Shown here in pieces: positions 1 through 7,348 of a DNA stretch of 64,000 nt. Both the position numbers and the translations under genes were made by a program. Below the pieces are notes generated by a model that saw only the letters and a list, made by a program, of their open reading frames with translations, searched no databases and was not told the origin of the DNA. Each line of letters opens with the position of its first letter. The first letter of the stretch is position 1. Where the stretch lies: contig ONII01000002.1 of the NCBI GenBank assembly GCA_900317845.1, positions 62,001-126,000 of the forward strand, in the 5' to 3' direction. Origin of the DNA: an uncultured Bacteroidales bacterium (GTDB lineage: Bacteria > Bacteroidota > Bacteroidia > Bacteroidales > UBA932).

Positions 1-1
1 T

Positions 2-253
2 ACCCCCAGAGGTCCGCGCACCATCTTCGTCGTCAACGGAAACACCTACAAGTACGATCACCTGTGGGGTGAAGAACCGGATATGCGTCCGTTCAACGTG
101 TACGCCGGCGGCGGCGTCGGTGTCATGCTGGGAGACATCCGCATCATGGCCGGATACGACCACAGCCTGCTCAACATTTCCCGCATCGACGGAGAGCGCA
201 CCGGCCGTTCCCAGTTCAAGATTGGTGTCAACTTTGTCTTTGGCAACGACTAA
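2..253 (+). CDS. C-terminal end of an outer-membrane beta-barrel protein (5' end outside window)
   Basis: The frame is open from the left edge to a TAA at 251-253 and gives the last 83 residues of a protein. Alternating aromatic and small residues (for example YAGGGVGVMLGDIRIMAGYD and FKIGVNFVFGND) look like the last strands of an outer-membrane barrel of the OmpA/PorT-like 8-strand type common in Bacteroidota. No domain can be named with certainty because most of the gene is missing. Its stop codon overlaps by 3 bases the stop of the convergent queH gene. Confidence 0.6.
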   Translation, partial: TPRGPRTIFVVNGNTYKYDHLWGEEPDMRPFNVYAGGGVGVMLGDIRIMAGYDHSLLNISRIDGERTGRSQFKIGVNFVFGND

Positions 254-822
254 TGCCTGGAGAACTCGCAACCGCAGAATAGCTGGTTGTAGAAGTTTTC
301 TTCTTTAATAATTTGATTCCGGCGTTCCTGGAGCCCGCCCTTACGCCAGTTTTGGGCCCACCAGGTAACGCCGGAAACTTGTTCACAGGCCCATCGGCCG
401 GCTTCGTCCACCTGCTGGAGGTCTTTCCAGCGGGAACTGGCCAGGGTGGTGGTGAGTACCGTGAATCCGTTCTGGGCAGCATATTGTGCCGCCCGTAGCA
501 AACGCTGCTTGAAGCATTCCAGGCAGCGTTTTCCGCGTTCCGGCTCCGCCTCCAGGCCTGTGGCGCACTGCCGCCAGGCGCTGTGGTCGTAGACATCGTC
601 CACAATCTCGATGCCCCATTTTTTTGCGTAGCGGAGGCACTCGTTGAGCCGATGGTCGTATTCCTCGCGGGGGAAGATATTGGAATTGGCGTAAAAGATA
701 ACCGGCCTGATGCCCCGCTCAATGAGGCATTCTACAATGGCACTGGAGCACGGCGCGCAGCACGCATGCAGCAGCACCTTCTGCGCCCCTCCCGGCACCT
801 CTATTTGCACCTGAGTCTTCAT
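250..822 (-). CDS. queH: Epoxyqueuosine reductase QueH
   Basis: A 190-residue protein of the QueH (DUF208) family, which reduces epoxyqueuosine to queuosine in tRNA, the last step of queuosine synthesis. The family signature is visible: HACCAPCSS near residues 19-27 holds the paired cysteines, CLECF lies in the middle and CGCEF close to the C-terminus, giving the cysteines thought to bind an iron-sulfur cluster and metal. The frame stays open much further upstream, but that extension runs through palindromic repeats and the promoter box at 830-837, so the ATG at 822 is chosen, 7 bases after the box. This is a cytoplasmic housekeeping enzyme. Confidence 0.9.
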   Translation of the reverse strand: MKTQVQIEVPGGAQKVLLHACCAPCSSAIVECLIERGIRPVIFYANSNIFPREEYDHRLNECLRYAKKWGIEIVDDVYDHSAWRQCATGLEAEPERGKRCLECFKQRLLRAAQYAAQNGFTVLTTTLASSRWKDLQQVDEAGRWACEQVSGVTWWAQNWRKGGLQERRNQIIKEENFYNQLFCGCEFSRH

Positions 823-829
823 TCCTCCG

Positions 830-837
830 CAAAGATA
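830..837 (-). promoter_or_regulatory. -7 promoter box of queH
   Basis: CAAAGATA on the plus strand reads TATCTTTG on the minus strand, matching the Bacteroidota TAnnTTTG consensus. It ends 7 bases before the queH ATG, so the message probably starts at or almost at the start codon. Confidence 0.6.
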
Positions 838-863
838 CACCTTTTCCCCGGTTCTTCCTCCTT

Positions 864-1000
864 CTCGTCCTCGTTTTCCGCCCTTTTCAAGGACGACAGC
901 CCGGTTCACGCCCCCCTCGTCCTCGTTTTCCGCCCTTTTCAAGGACGACAGCCCGTTTTGCACCCCCTCGTCCTCAAAATCGGCCCAAAACAAGGACGAG
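864..1000. repeat. REP-like array, cluster 1 (three 34-bp palindromic units)
   Basis: Three units occupy 864-897, 916-949 and 967-1000. Each is exactly 34 bp, starts with CTCGTCCT and ends with AGGACGAC or AGGACGAG, so each can fold as a hairpin with an 8-bp stem. Unit starts are 52 and 51 bp apart. The short spacers are themselves similar (they carry CCCGGTTCACGCC or a variant). The array sits just upstream of a REP-associated transposase and is probably the substrate family of that enzyme. There are no cas genes, and the spacers are conserved, so this is not CRISPR. Confidence 0.85.
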
Positions 1001-1116
1001 GGTGTTGTTTCACACGAATCGGTAGAAAAATTTCTGAAAAAATTCATGTTTCTATCGATGGGTTTTGAGAATTCGACGTATCTTGCGCCGGGGCAAAAAA
1101 TCGCCCGCAATTGAGT

Positions 1117-2034
1117 ATGAGTACTTGTGAACAATTGTTTTTTGAAGGAGGGGAGTATTATCACTTGTGCACCAAGCCCATCGAGGACGAACTGCTCTTC
1201 CGGACAGAGGATGAGCTGAATGAAATGCTCAACTTCATTGCGCTGGCCACCTATGGAGGCCGCTGCACACTTCTCGCTTTTTCCATCATGGAGAATCATC
1301 TGCACTTTGTTCTGGAGGGGAAACGGGAAGACTGCGCCGCGTTTTATGACGATTTACAGCGGCGCCTGCTCAAATTGCACCGGACAGACGGGCGCGCAAA
1401 AATTATCCTGGCGGCCACGCCACAGTTGATTCCCATCTCCAGCTTGAAACAGCTCCGGGACGAGATTGTTTATGTCATCCGAAATCCCTTCGTGGACCGT
1501 AGAAATGTAAACTTATTCAGTTACAAATGGTGTAGTGGCTATCTGTATTTCAATGGATTACTGGATTTCATGCAGGAGGGGGAATCGGCAGCTGCAATGC
1601 CTTTGACCAAACGCCGTGCATTCAAGCATGAGCGTGACGGGGAGATAGATCCCAGAATCAAGGTCCTCAACGGCGTGGCCCTTCCGTCCAGTTTCACGGA
1701 TTATCGACGGGTAGAATCCTTTTTTGAAGACGCCCGGGAGTTTGTTCATTGGACCCTGAAGAACGTTGAGTCACAAGTGGAAATTGCCAAACGCTTCGGG
1801 GAGAAGATATTGCTGGACGATAAAGAACTGTGGAGTGTAATTTTCAAATCGTGCAAAGAGGTGTATCATGTAGATGGCCCCAAACTGCTCTCGAATGACA
1901 ACAAACTGCGTTTGGCAAAAACCTTAAAGTGGGATTATAATGCCGGCAACGCCCAAATTGCCCGCTGCATGAGTTTGCCCATATCCGTGGTGAATGACCT
2001 CTTCCCCCTCTCTACCAAGGGCCCTCATCCTTGA
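1117..2034 (+). CDS. REP-associated tyrosine transposase (RAYT, IS200/Y1 family)
   Basis: A 305-residue protein with the HUH metal site of Y1 transposases in MENHLHFVLEG (HLH near residues 61-63) and a likely catalytic tyrosine near residue 119 in YVIRNPFVDRR, the position where RAYT proteins have Y..NP. These single-strand nucleases act on REP palindromes rather than moving as ordinary insertion sequences. An upstream TTG at 1111 is in frame; the ATG at 1117 is preferred. Palindromic units lie before the gene and at its end: the stop codon at 2032-2034 falls inside the first unit of cluster 2. The coding sequence looks more AT-rich than its neighbours, which fits horizontal acquisition. The long C-terminal part after the nuclease domain is not recognised in detail. 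Confidence 0.85.
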   Translation: MSTCEQLFFEGGEYYHLCTKPIEDELLFRTEDELNEMLNFIALATYGGRCTLLAFSIMENHLHFVLEGKREDCAAFYDDLQRRLLKLHRTDGRAKIILAATPQLIPISSLKQLRDEIVYVIRNPFVDRRNVNLFSYKWCSGYLYFNGLLDFMQEGESAAAMPLTKRRAFKHERDGEIDPRIKVLNGVALPSSFTDYRRVESFFEDAREFVHWTLKNVESQVEIAKRFGEKILLDDKELWSVIFKSCKEVYHVDGPKLLSNDNKLRLAKTLKWDYNAGNAQIARCMSLPISVVNDLFPLSTKGPHP

Positions 2035-2158
2035 AAAAGGCCGATTCTGAGGACGGGAGGCTCAAACCGGCGTGTCGTCCTTGAAAACGGCCAAATTTGA
2101 GGACGAGGAGGCATGAACCGGGCTCTCGTCCTCAAAATCGGCCCAAAACAAGGACGGG
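2024..2158. repeat. REP-like array, cluster 2 (three 34-bp units)
   Basis: Units at 2024-2057, 2074-2107 and 2125-2158, each 34 bp, with starts 50 and 51 bp apart. The first contains the transposase stop codon, and the last ends 2 bases before the nhaC stop codon. The third unit is nearly identical to the third unit of cluster 1 at 967-1000. Spacers carry GAACCGGG or a close variant, the reverse complement of the cluster 1 spacer core. Confidence 0.85.
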
Positions 2159-2159
2159 G

Positions 2160-3485
2160 CTAGGAGTAGCGCCGGGGAAAGCGGAAGAGGATGGACAGGA
2201 AGGCCACGATGCCCAGGGCGAAGGGGTAGTGCAGGTGGCCGATGATGGCCACGGCCGACACCCCGGCCAGGCCGCTGGCCATGAGCATCTGCGCGCCGTA
2301 GGGGATGATGCCCTGCACCAGGCAGGAGAAGGTGTCCAGGATGGAGGCCGTCTTGCGCGGGTCCAGGCCAAAGCGCTCGGTGATATCGCGCGCGAGCGGG
2401 CCCACGGTGATGATGGCGATGGTATTGTTGGCCGTGCACAGATTCACCAGCGACACCAGCCAGGCAATGGACAGGGCCGCCGTCCTGCGCCCGGCAATGC
2501 GGCGGGTGAGTCCGTCGATAATAAACTGAAGCCCGCCGTTGTACCGGATAATCTCCAGCATGCCGCCCGCCAGGAGCGACACAATAATGAGTTCACCCAT
2601 GGAGCCGATACCGCCTCCGATAGAGGCCATCCAGCCCACAAAACCGTAGGCTCCCGTGCACCAGCCAATGACGCCATTTACCAAAATGCCAATCACCAGC
2701 ACCGTTACCACGTTTACGCCCACCAGCGCCAGCACAATCACCAGCAGATAAGGCATCAGGCCCACCCACTGCACCGGTGCGGCGGAAGGTGCCGCCTCTA
2801 CGGACAGCCCCAGGAACACGTACAGCGCCGTCACCAGCAGGGCCGCCGGCGCCGCAATCCACAGGTTCACGCGGAACTTGTCCCGCATGGAGCAGCCCAG
2901 GATTTTGGTGGCCGCCACGGTGGTGTCGGAAATGAAGGAAAGGTTGTCGCCAAAGAACGCGCCGCCCACAATGATGGCCGTCATGAAAGGAATGCCGATT
3001 CCCGCCTCCGCGGCAATGCCGGAAGCGATGGGCACCAGCGCCACAATGGTTCCCACAGACGTGCCGATGGCCATGGAAATGAAGCACGCCGCCAGGAACA
3101 GCCCCGCGTACAGGAGGTTCCCCGGCAGGATGCGCAGCGTGGCGTTTACTGTTGCGTCAATGGCGCCAATGTCCTTAGCCGTAGCCGCAAACGCCCCCGC
3201 CAGCACAAAGATCCAAATCATCAGCAGCACATTCTTGTTGCCGGCCCCTTCCGAGAAAATGGCAATCTTGTCGTCCGTCTTCTCCACCCCGCGCGTAATC
3301 ACCAGCGCATAGGCACTGGCCACAATGAACGCCGCCGCAACGGGCACCTTGTAAAAATCGTGGGCAATGATGGAGCCCAGCAGGTACACGGCCAAAAACA
3401 CGAAAAGCGGGCTTAGCGCCAGCCAGCCGTTCATTTTCCGGGTCGATTCCGCCCTGTGCTCCGTCTTTTCCGTATGAATTGCCAT
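2160..3485 (-). CDS. nhaC: Na+/H+ antiporter, NhaC family
   Basis: A 441-residue inner-membrane protein with about ten to twelve hydrophobic segments. It belongs to the NhaC family of sodium/proton antiporters (family-level call). The stretch AIGTSVGTIVALVPIA followed by GGAFFGDNLSFISDTTVAAT is the characteristic NhaC core, with the acidic and Ser/Thr residues of the ion path. The length fits the family. The gene is flanked by REP-like clusters on both sides, so it may be transcriptionally isolated. The substrate could also be an organic acid or amino acid exchanged with Na+, since the family includes such members. Confidence 0.85.
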   Translation of the reverse strand: MAIHTEKTEHRAESTRKMNGWLALSPLFVFLAVYLLGSIIAHDFYKVPVAAAFIVASAYALVITRGVEKTDDKIAIFSEGAGNKNVLLMIWIFVLAGAFAATAKDIGAIDATVNATLRILPGNLLYAGLFLAACFISMAIGTSVGTIVALVPIASGIAAEAGIGIPFMTAIIVGGAFFGDNLSFISDTTVAATKILGCSMRDKFRVNLWIAAPAALLVTALYVFLGLSVEAAPSAAPVQWVGLMPYLLVIVLALVGVNVVTVLVIGILVNGVIGWCTGAYGFVGWMASIGGGIGSMGELIIVSLLAGGMLEIIRYNGGLQFIIDGLTRRIAGRRTAALSIAWLVSLVNLCTANNTIAIITVGPLARDITERFGLDPRKTASILDTFSCLVQGIIPYGAQMLMASGLAGVSAVAIIGHLHYPFALGIVAFLSILFRFPRRYS

Positions 3486-3508
3486 GGTTCTTTACGCATT
3501 AGGGATTG

Positions 3509-3516
3509 CAAAGATA
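3509..3516 (-). promoter_or_regulatory. -7 promoter box of nhaC
   Basis: CAAAGATA reads TATCTTTG on the minus strand, 23 bases before the nhaC ATG at 3485. Confidence 0.5.
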
Positions 3517-3538
3517 CGCATTTTCCCCGGATTGCCCT

Positions 3539-3623
3539 CTCGTCCTCAAATTCGGGCGTTTTTAAGGACGACAAGCCGGTTCGGGCCTCCTCGTCCTCAA
3601 ATTGGGGCGAAAACAAGGACGAG
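3539..3623. repeat. REP-like array, cluster 3 (two 34-bp units)
   Basis: Units at 3539-3572 and 3590-3623, each 34 bp with CTCGTCCT ends and 51 bp between starts, so the same family and period as the clusters around the transposase. They lie upstream of nhaC, about 1.5 kb from the transposase gene. Confidence 0.85.
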
Positions 3624-3704
3624 GGCCCCAAAATCATCACAACTTTTTAGGAAAAGGACGCTCTCTACCAACTAATTGTGATTGCCGGGACGGCGCAAAG
3701 CCCG

Positions 3705-3712
3705 TACCTTTG
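3705..3712 (+). promoter_or_regulatory. -7 promoter box of a candidate small RNA
   Basis: TACCTTTG, an exact TAnnTTTG match. No reading frame follows; instead a folded stretch and a terminator hairpin lie downstream. Confidence 0.5.
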
Positions 3713-3807
3713 CAACAGAAAACTAAACAAGCCATATAGTTAGATAGTTTAGATCCTTTTATTGTTGTTATAAAAACTTCCCGGCCGTGAGGTCTGGAAG
3801 TTTTTTT
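3713..3807 (+). ncRNA. Candidate structured small RNA between promoter and terminator
   Basis: Between the promoter box at 3705-3712 and the terminator at 3772-3807 there is no open frame, but the sequence folds: CAACA at 3713-3717 can pair with TGTTG at 3763-3767, CTAAAC at 3723-3728 with GTTTAG at 3747-3752, and the 3' end is a terminator hairpin. A transcript of about 90 nt is expected. It could be a free small RNA or a transcription-attenuation leader for the hemerythrin gene that follows, although that gene has its own promoter box after the terminator. The RNA family is not recognised. Confidence 0.45.
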
Positions 3808-3810
3808 AAT
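3772..3810 (+). terminator. Rho-independent terminator of the small RNA
   Basis: AAAAACTTCC at 3772-3781 pairs perfectly with GGAAGTTTTT at 3796-3805, with a 14-base loop, and the T run continues to 3807. Confidence 0.75.
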
Positions 3811-3824
3811 TTCCTGAAATTTTT

Positions 3825-3832
3825 TAACTTTG
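3825..3832 (+). promoter_or_regulatory. -7 promoter box of the hemerythrin operon
   Basis: TAACTTTG lies 8 bases before the ATG at 3841, so the message is likely leaderless or nearly so. Confidence 0.5.
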
Positions 3833-3840
3833 CGTTCCGT

Positions 3841-4542
3841 ATGAATACAAGCGCCAACCGTCACCCCATGAGTCCTGCCATGAAAATGGCGGAACTGCTG
3901 GATACGGACTTTTCCCTTTTAGGCGTAGCCACCCGTCTGGGGCTGCATTTCGGCTTCGGTGAAGCCACCGTGGCAGAGGTCTGCCAAAAGGCCGGCATAG
4001 ACCCTGAAACCTTCCTGCTCATTTGCCGCGTATACGCCTTCGACGGCTACCGGCCCACGCAGGAGGCCCTTTCGGCCGCCAACCTGAAAGACATCCTCCA
4101 GTACCTGCACCAGTCCCACGCATACTATACGGAGGTGGTGGTTCCGGAAATGGCCGCCGCCCTGGAGTGCCTGATCGGCCCCTGCGAGGAAAAGCAGCAG
4201 CGCATTATCCGGAAGTTCTTTGCAGACTACAAAGAGGAACTCTCCAAGCATTTTGCCTATGAAGAAGGCCAGGTGTTCCCCTACGTGGAGGCCGTCCTGA
4301 ACAAGCAAAACAGCGCCCCGTTCACCATTGGCGAGTACGAGGAAAACCATTCCAACGTGGAGGAAAAACTGGAGGACCTCAAGAACCTGGTCATGAAGTA
4401 CATACCGGCCCCGTGCAACCAGCAGGAAACCTACAAGGTGCTCTTCTACATCTACACCCTGGAATACGACCTTGGCAAGCACACGTTCATCGAGGACGAT
4501 ATCCTGGTCCCCATGGTAGGGAGGATGGAAAACCATGAGTAA
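3841..4542 (+). CDS. Hemerythrin-domain protein (YtfE/RIC-like)
   Basis: A 233-residue cytoplasmic protein. The N-terminal 70 or so residues resemble the small helical domain found before hemerythrin domains in nitrosative-stress and iron-sulfur repair proteins. The rest carries hemerythrin histidines and carboxylates for a di-iron site: LHQSHAYY, KHFAYEEGQVFPY, YEENHSNVEEKL and LGKHTFIEDDILVP. It probably binds O2 or NO, or donates iron for cluster repair. The stop overlaps the start of the next gene by 8 bases, so it is co-translated with a LuxR-type regulator, which suggests a sensing or stress module. An internal ATG at 3868 is an alternative start. Confidence 0.75.
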   Translation: MNTSANRHPMSPAMKMAELLDTDFSLLGVATRLGLHFGFGEATVAEVCQKAGIDPETFLLICRVYAFDGYRPTQEALSAANLKDILQYLHQSHAYYTEVVVPEMAAALECLIGPCEEKQQRIIRKFFADYKEELSKHFAYEEGQVFPYVEAVLNKQNSAPFTIGEYEENHSNVEEKLEDLKNLVMKYIPAPCNQQETYKVLFYIYTLEYDLGKHTFIEDDILVPMVGRMENHE

Positions 4543-5119
4543 ACGCATCCTCATAGTCGTCCCTTCCGCCATTGCGGCAAAAGGCCTGGAACAAGTGTTC
4601 AACGACTTGGGGGAATTCGAAGTCTGCGCCATCCTGAGGGATATCAATGGGCAAGAGCTGCGGAGCATGGCTCCGGACGTGGTTATCGTGGACCCGGAAA
4701 TCTTCGATTATGCCTCCCGCAGCAGCGTCAAGGCCCGTGTGGCAGAGTATTCGGATGCCGCCGTCCTGGCCTTTACCATCGGCCCCCTGGACGAGGACCA
4801 GCAGCGTCAGTACGACGGTGTTATCGGCCTCATGGATACCCCTCCGGCCATTATCAAAAAGGTGCGCGCTGCCCTGGAAGACCGCACGGAAGCGCCCCGC
4901 TCAGAAGGGGAGGAGCTCTCCCAGCGGGAAAAGGAAATCCTCATCTGTGTGGCCAAGGGCATGCTCAACAAGGAGATTGCAGACCAGTACAACATCTCCA
5001 TCTACACTGTCATCACCCACCGCAAGAACATCACCCGCAAAACCGGCATCAAAACGGTGGCGGGCCTCACGGTATATGCCCTCCTGAACAACCTGATAGA
5101 CATGAATTCAGTAGAATAA
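4535..5119 (+). CDS. LuxR/NarL-type regulator with degenerate receiver domain
   Basis: A 194-residue DNA-binding protein. The C-terminal part (about residues 128-190) is a LuxR helix-turn-helix: LSQREKEILICVAKGMLNKE then HRKNITRKTG. The N-terminal half has the fold pattern of a response-regulator receiver, with the phospho-acceptor-like Asp in DVVIVDPEIF near residue 53. The acidic pair normally following the first strand is missing (LIVVPSAIA instead of the usual DD), so regulation by phosphorylation is doubtful. It overlaps the hemerythrin gene by 8 bases, and its likely job is to respond to the same oxygen, NO or iron signal. No partner histidine kinase is seen nearby. Confidence 0.75.
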   Translation: MSKRILIVVPSAIAAKGLEQVFNDLGEFEVCAILRDINGQELRSMAPDVVIVDPEIFDYASRSSVKARVAEYSDAAVLAFTIGPLDEDQQRQYDGVIGLMDTPPAIIKKVRAALEDRTEAPRSEGEELSQREKEILICVAKGMLNKEIADQYNISIYTVITHRKNITRKTGIKTVAGLTVYALLNNLIDMNSVE

Positions 5120-5120
5120 T

Positions 5121-5696
5121 ATGGATTACAGCAAGTACATCAAATTCTATCCGGACTTCCCCATCAAGGGAGTCAACTTTGTGGACATCATCCCTTTCAT
5201 CCAGGACAAGGAGCTCTTCCGCAGCCTTTGCGACGACCTCTCCGCCCTGTGCCTGGCCCCCAACATTGCCGCCCCGGAGGCGCGTGGTTTCCTGTTCGGC
5301 GCCGGCATGCTCTACGGGGAGAACCCCATCGCAAACCTGATTCCCCTGCGCAAAAAAGGCAAACTGCCCTTCTCCGAAGGCGACCTGGTGCAGGTGGAAA
5401 TCATGAAGGAATACGGTCCTGACCATGTGTACTTCCGCCGCTCGGACCTTGCTGCCAGCAAGCCCACCGGCGACACCATCGAGCTTACCTTCTTTGACGA
5501 TATCCTGGCCACCGGCGGCACGGCACGCGGCCTGGCCCTGGGCCTGAATGCCCAAAAGGTCACCATCGACGGAAAAGAATATCAGGTGAAGGTGAAGGAC
5601 TTTGTGTTCCTGGTAGAGATTGACGATTTACCCGGCCGCAGCCGCCTGGAAGCGATTGCCCCGGTAAAGTCCGTAATCCACGTTAAAGAGAAGTAG
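5121..5696 (+). CDS. apt: Adenine phosphoribosyltransferase-like protein
   Basis: A 191-residue type I phosphoribosyltransferase that would make AMP from adenine and PRPP (purine salvage). The start matches the APT pattern (YPDFPIKGVNFVDI), EARGFLFGA is the conserved APT segment, and the PRPP loop is FFDDILATGGTA near residues 122-133. It is slightly longer than common APTs because of inserted residues in the C-terminal half (VTIDGKEYQVKVKDF). It starts 1 base after the regulator stop, so the three genes form one operon, a puzzling partnership. Its last 14 bases overlap the convergent gene at 5683. Confidence 0.75.
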   Translation: MDYSKYIKFYPDFPIKGVNFVDIIPFIQDKELFRSLCDDLSALCLAPNIAAPEARGFLFGAGMLYGENPIANLIPLRKKGKLPFSEGDLVQVEIMKEYGPDHVYFRRSDLAASKPTGDTIELTFFDDILATGGTARGLALGLNAQKVTIDGKEYQVKVKDFVFLVEIDDLPGRSRLEAIAPVKSVIHVKEK

Positions 5697-6186
5697 GTTC
5701 CGCGGAGCCGTCGGAGGCCTTGTAGTCGAATTTGTCCCCGTGCCAGGTCCAGGAGCACAGCGCTTCTCCCTGGCGCACAGAGACTACCTGACGAAAGATG
5801 CGGACTTCCTTGGCACCCCGCACGGACATCATTTTCAAGGGGCTCCAGGAGCCACCGTTAAGGGCGTAAACCCAAATGCCGATGGACTCCCCAACGCGCT
5901 GGGCCAGCACAAATTCCGGCACCCGGTTGCCGGTAAAGTCGTGGATGCCAATGACAACATCGCCGCCGCCGCCCAGCTTGCGGTCTCCGATAAAGACGCC
6001 GTCCGCACCCACGGAAGCCTGAAAAGACTGGCCCGCCGCCTCAAAGCTGAGGGACCCGGCCTCGCCGTAAAAATAGCTGTCCAGGCCCACCACAAAGGTT
6101 TTGGAGGCATTTTCCGAATAGGTGCGTACCTGGGCCTGTGCCAGGACGGCCACAAAAAGTAAGAGTATGCAGGTGAAGCGTTTCAT
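5683..6186 (-). CDS. Secreted protein of unknown function
   Basis: A 167-residue protein with a signal peptide ([19 protein letters not shown], cleaved after AQA). The mature part is beta-rich with no motif I recognise; the stretch [20 protein letters not shown] resembles the Asp/Gly loops of FG-GAP or VCBS-like repeats, but only once. The promoter box lies just upstream at 6193-6200. It converges on, and overlaps, the apt-like gene by 14 bp. Confidence 0.6.
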   Translation of the reverse strand: MKRFTCILLLFVAVLAQAQVRTYSENASKTFVVGLDSYFYGEAGSLSFEAAGQSFQASVGADGVFIGDRKLGGGGDVVIGIHDFTGNRVPEFVLAQRVGESIGIWVYALNGGSWSPLKMMSVRGAKEVRIFRQVVSVRQGEALCSWTWHGDKFDYKASDGSAEPTSL

Positions 6187-6192
6187 CGGCTA

Positions 6193-6200
6193 CAAAGATA
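6193..6200 (-). promoter_or_regulatory. -7 promoter box of the secreted-protein gene
   Basis: CAAAGATA reads TATCTTTG on the minus strand, 6 bases before the ATG at 6186. This is another very short leader. Confidence 0.5.
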
Positions 6201-6224
6201 AGGAATTTTTTAGACAAAGAACCT

Positions 6225-7295
6225 ATGGCGCTACATGACCGTATTTTTCAGGAAGGCATTACCTTCGACGACGTCCTTCTGATGCCGGCCTATTCCGAGG
6301 TCCTCCCGCGTGAGGTGTCCCTCCAGGGCCGATTCTCCAAACACATTTCGCTGGGCATTCCCTTTGCCTCCGCGGCGATGGATACCGTCACAGAAGCCCC
6401 CATGGCCCTTGCGATGGCCCGCGAAGGCGGCATTGGCGTCATCCACAAGAACATGAGCGCGGAGCGGCAGGCCGCAGAGGTTGCCAAGGTCAAGGCCGAA
6501 GGGCTCCCGGTGGCCGCCGGCGTGGGCATCACCCCGGACGTCCTGGACCGCGTGAAGCTCCTGGCCGATGCTGGCGTGGATGCCGTGGTGCTGGACAGCG
6601 CCCACGGGCACTCCAAGGGTGTGATCGACGCCCTGAAGGCCATCAAGACGGCCTTCCCGGGCCTGGACGTAGTGGTGGGCAACATCGCCACGGCCGCAGC
6701 TGCCAAAGACCTCATCGCCGCCGGCGCAGACGGCCTCAAGGTGGGTATCGGCCCCGGTTCCATCTGCACCACGCGCATCGTCGCGGGCGTGGGCGTTCCG
6801 CAGCTTACCGCCATTGCCGATGTGGCCGATGTGGCCGGCGACAGCGTTCCCGTCATTGCCGACGGCGGTCTGCGCTACTCCGGCGACGTGGTGAAGGCCC
6901 TGGCCGCCGGCGCGCACTGCGTCATGTGCGGCAGCATGTTTGCCGGTACCGACGAAGCCCCCGGGGAGGTAGTGGAAGTGGACGGTGTCAAGATGAAAGG
7001 CTACCGCGGCATGGGCAGCATAGACGCCATGCAGAATGGCAGCGCAGACCGTTACTTCCAGAAAGGCGCCAAAAAGCTGGTCCCGGAAGGCGTGGTGGCC
7101 CGCGTTCCGTACAAAGGTCCCGTGGCCGATGTCCTGTACCAGCTCACGGGCGGCCTCCGCAGCGGCATGGGCTACTGCGGCGCGGCCTCCCTGGATGCGC
7201 TTCATAAGGCCCGTTTTGTGAAGATCAGTCCCGCCACCGTGCAGGAGAACCACCCGCACGACGTGACTATCGCCAAAAAAGCGCCTAATTATTAG
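6225..7295 (+). CDS. guaB: IMP dehydrogenase lacking the CBS domains
   Basis: A 356-residue enzyme that oxidises IMP to XMP with NAD+, the first step to GMP. The catalytic barrel is intact: the start ([18 protein letters not shown]), the catalytic-Cys loop [11 protein letters not shown], the loop with [11 protein letters not shown], and the flap region [10 protein letters not shown]. The usual tandem CBS pair of about 120 residues is absent: [18 protein letters not shown] runs straight into the next barrel strand (VAAGVGI). CBS domains are not needed for catalysis but sense adenine and guanine nucleotides, so allosteric control is probably lost. pyrG follows with its own promoter. Confidence 0.92.
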   Translation: MALHDRIFQEGITFDDVLLMPAYSEVLPREVSLQGRFSKHISLGIPFASAAMDTVTEAPMALAMAREGGIGVIHKNMSAERQAAEVAKVKAEGLPVAAGVGITPDVLDRVKLLADAGVDAVVLDSAHGHSKGVIDALKAIKTAFPGLDVVVGNIATAAAAKDLIAAGADGLKVGIGPGSICTTRIVAGVGVPQLTAIADVADVAGDSVPVIADGGLRYSGDVVKALAAGAHCVMCGSMFAGTDEAPGEVVEVDGVKMKGYRGMGSIDAMQNGSADRYFQKGAKKLVPEGVVARVPYKGPVADVLYQLTGGLRSGMGYCGAASLDALHKARFVKISPATVQENHPHDVTIAKKAPNY

Positions 7296-7302
7296 GCGTT
7301 TG
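7282..7302 (+). terminator. Possible weak terminator after guaB
   Basis: CGCCTAAT and ATTAGGCG can form a short hairpin that overlaps the guaB stop codon, followed by only TTTG. The stem is good but the T run is poor. Confidence 0.35.
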
Positions 7303-7315
7303 TCCAAAAAATTCG

Positions 7316-7323
7316 TATCTTTG
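7316..7323 (+). promoter_or_regulatory. -7 promoter box of pyrG
   Basis: TATCTTTG lies 25 bases before the pyrG ATG at 7349. Confidence 0.55.
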
Positions 7324-7348
7324 AGTCCCGGTATATTTATATCGGGCT

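Noticed and set aside
864..1000. Regular repeats with a constant period, like a small CRISPR array
   Set aside because: The repeats are full hairpins, the spacers are conserved between clusters, there are no cas genes, and a REP transposase is adjacent.
823..1305. N-terminal extension of queH through an open frame
   Set aside because: The extension encodes the REP palindromes and starts upstream of the promoter box; the QueH signature begins only after 822.
2097..3416. Long plus-strand open frame of 439 codons opposite nhaC
   Set aside because: It is the complementary-strand shadow of a clear membrane protein gene and is rich in His, Arg, Gln and Gly with no recognisable domain.
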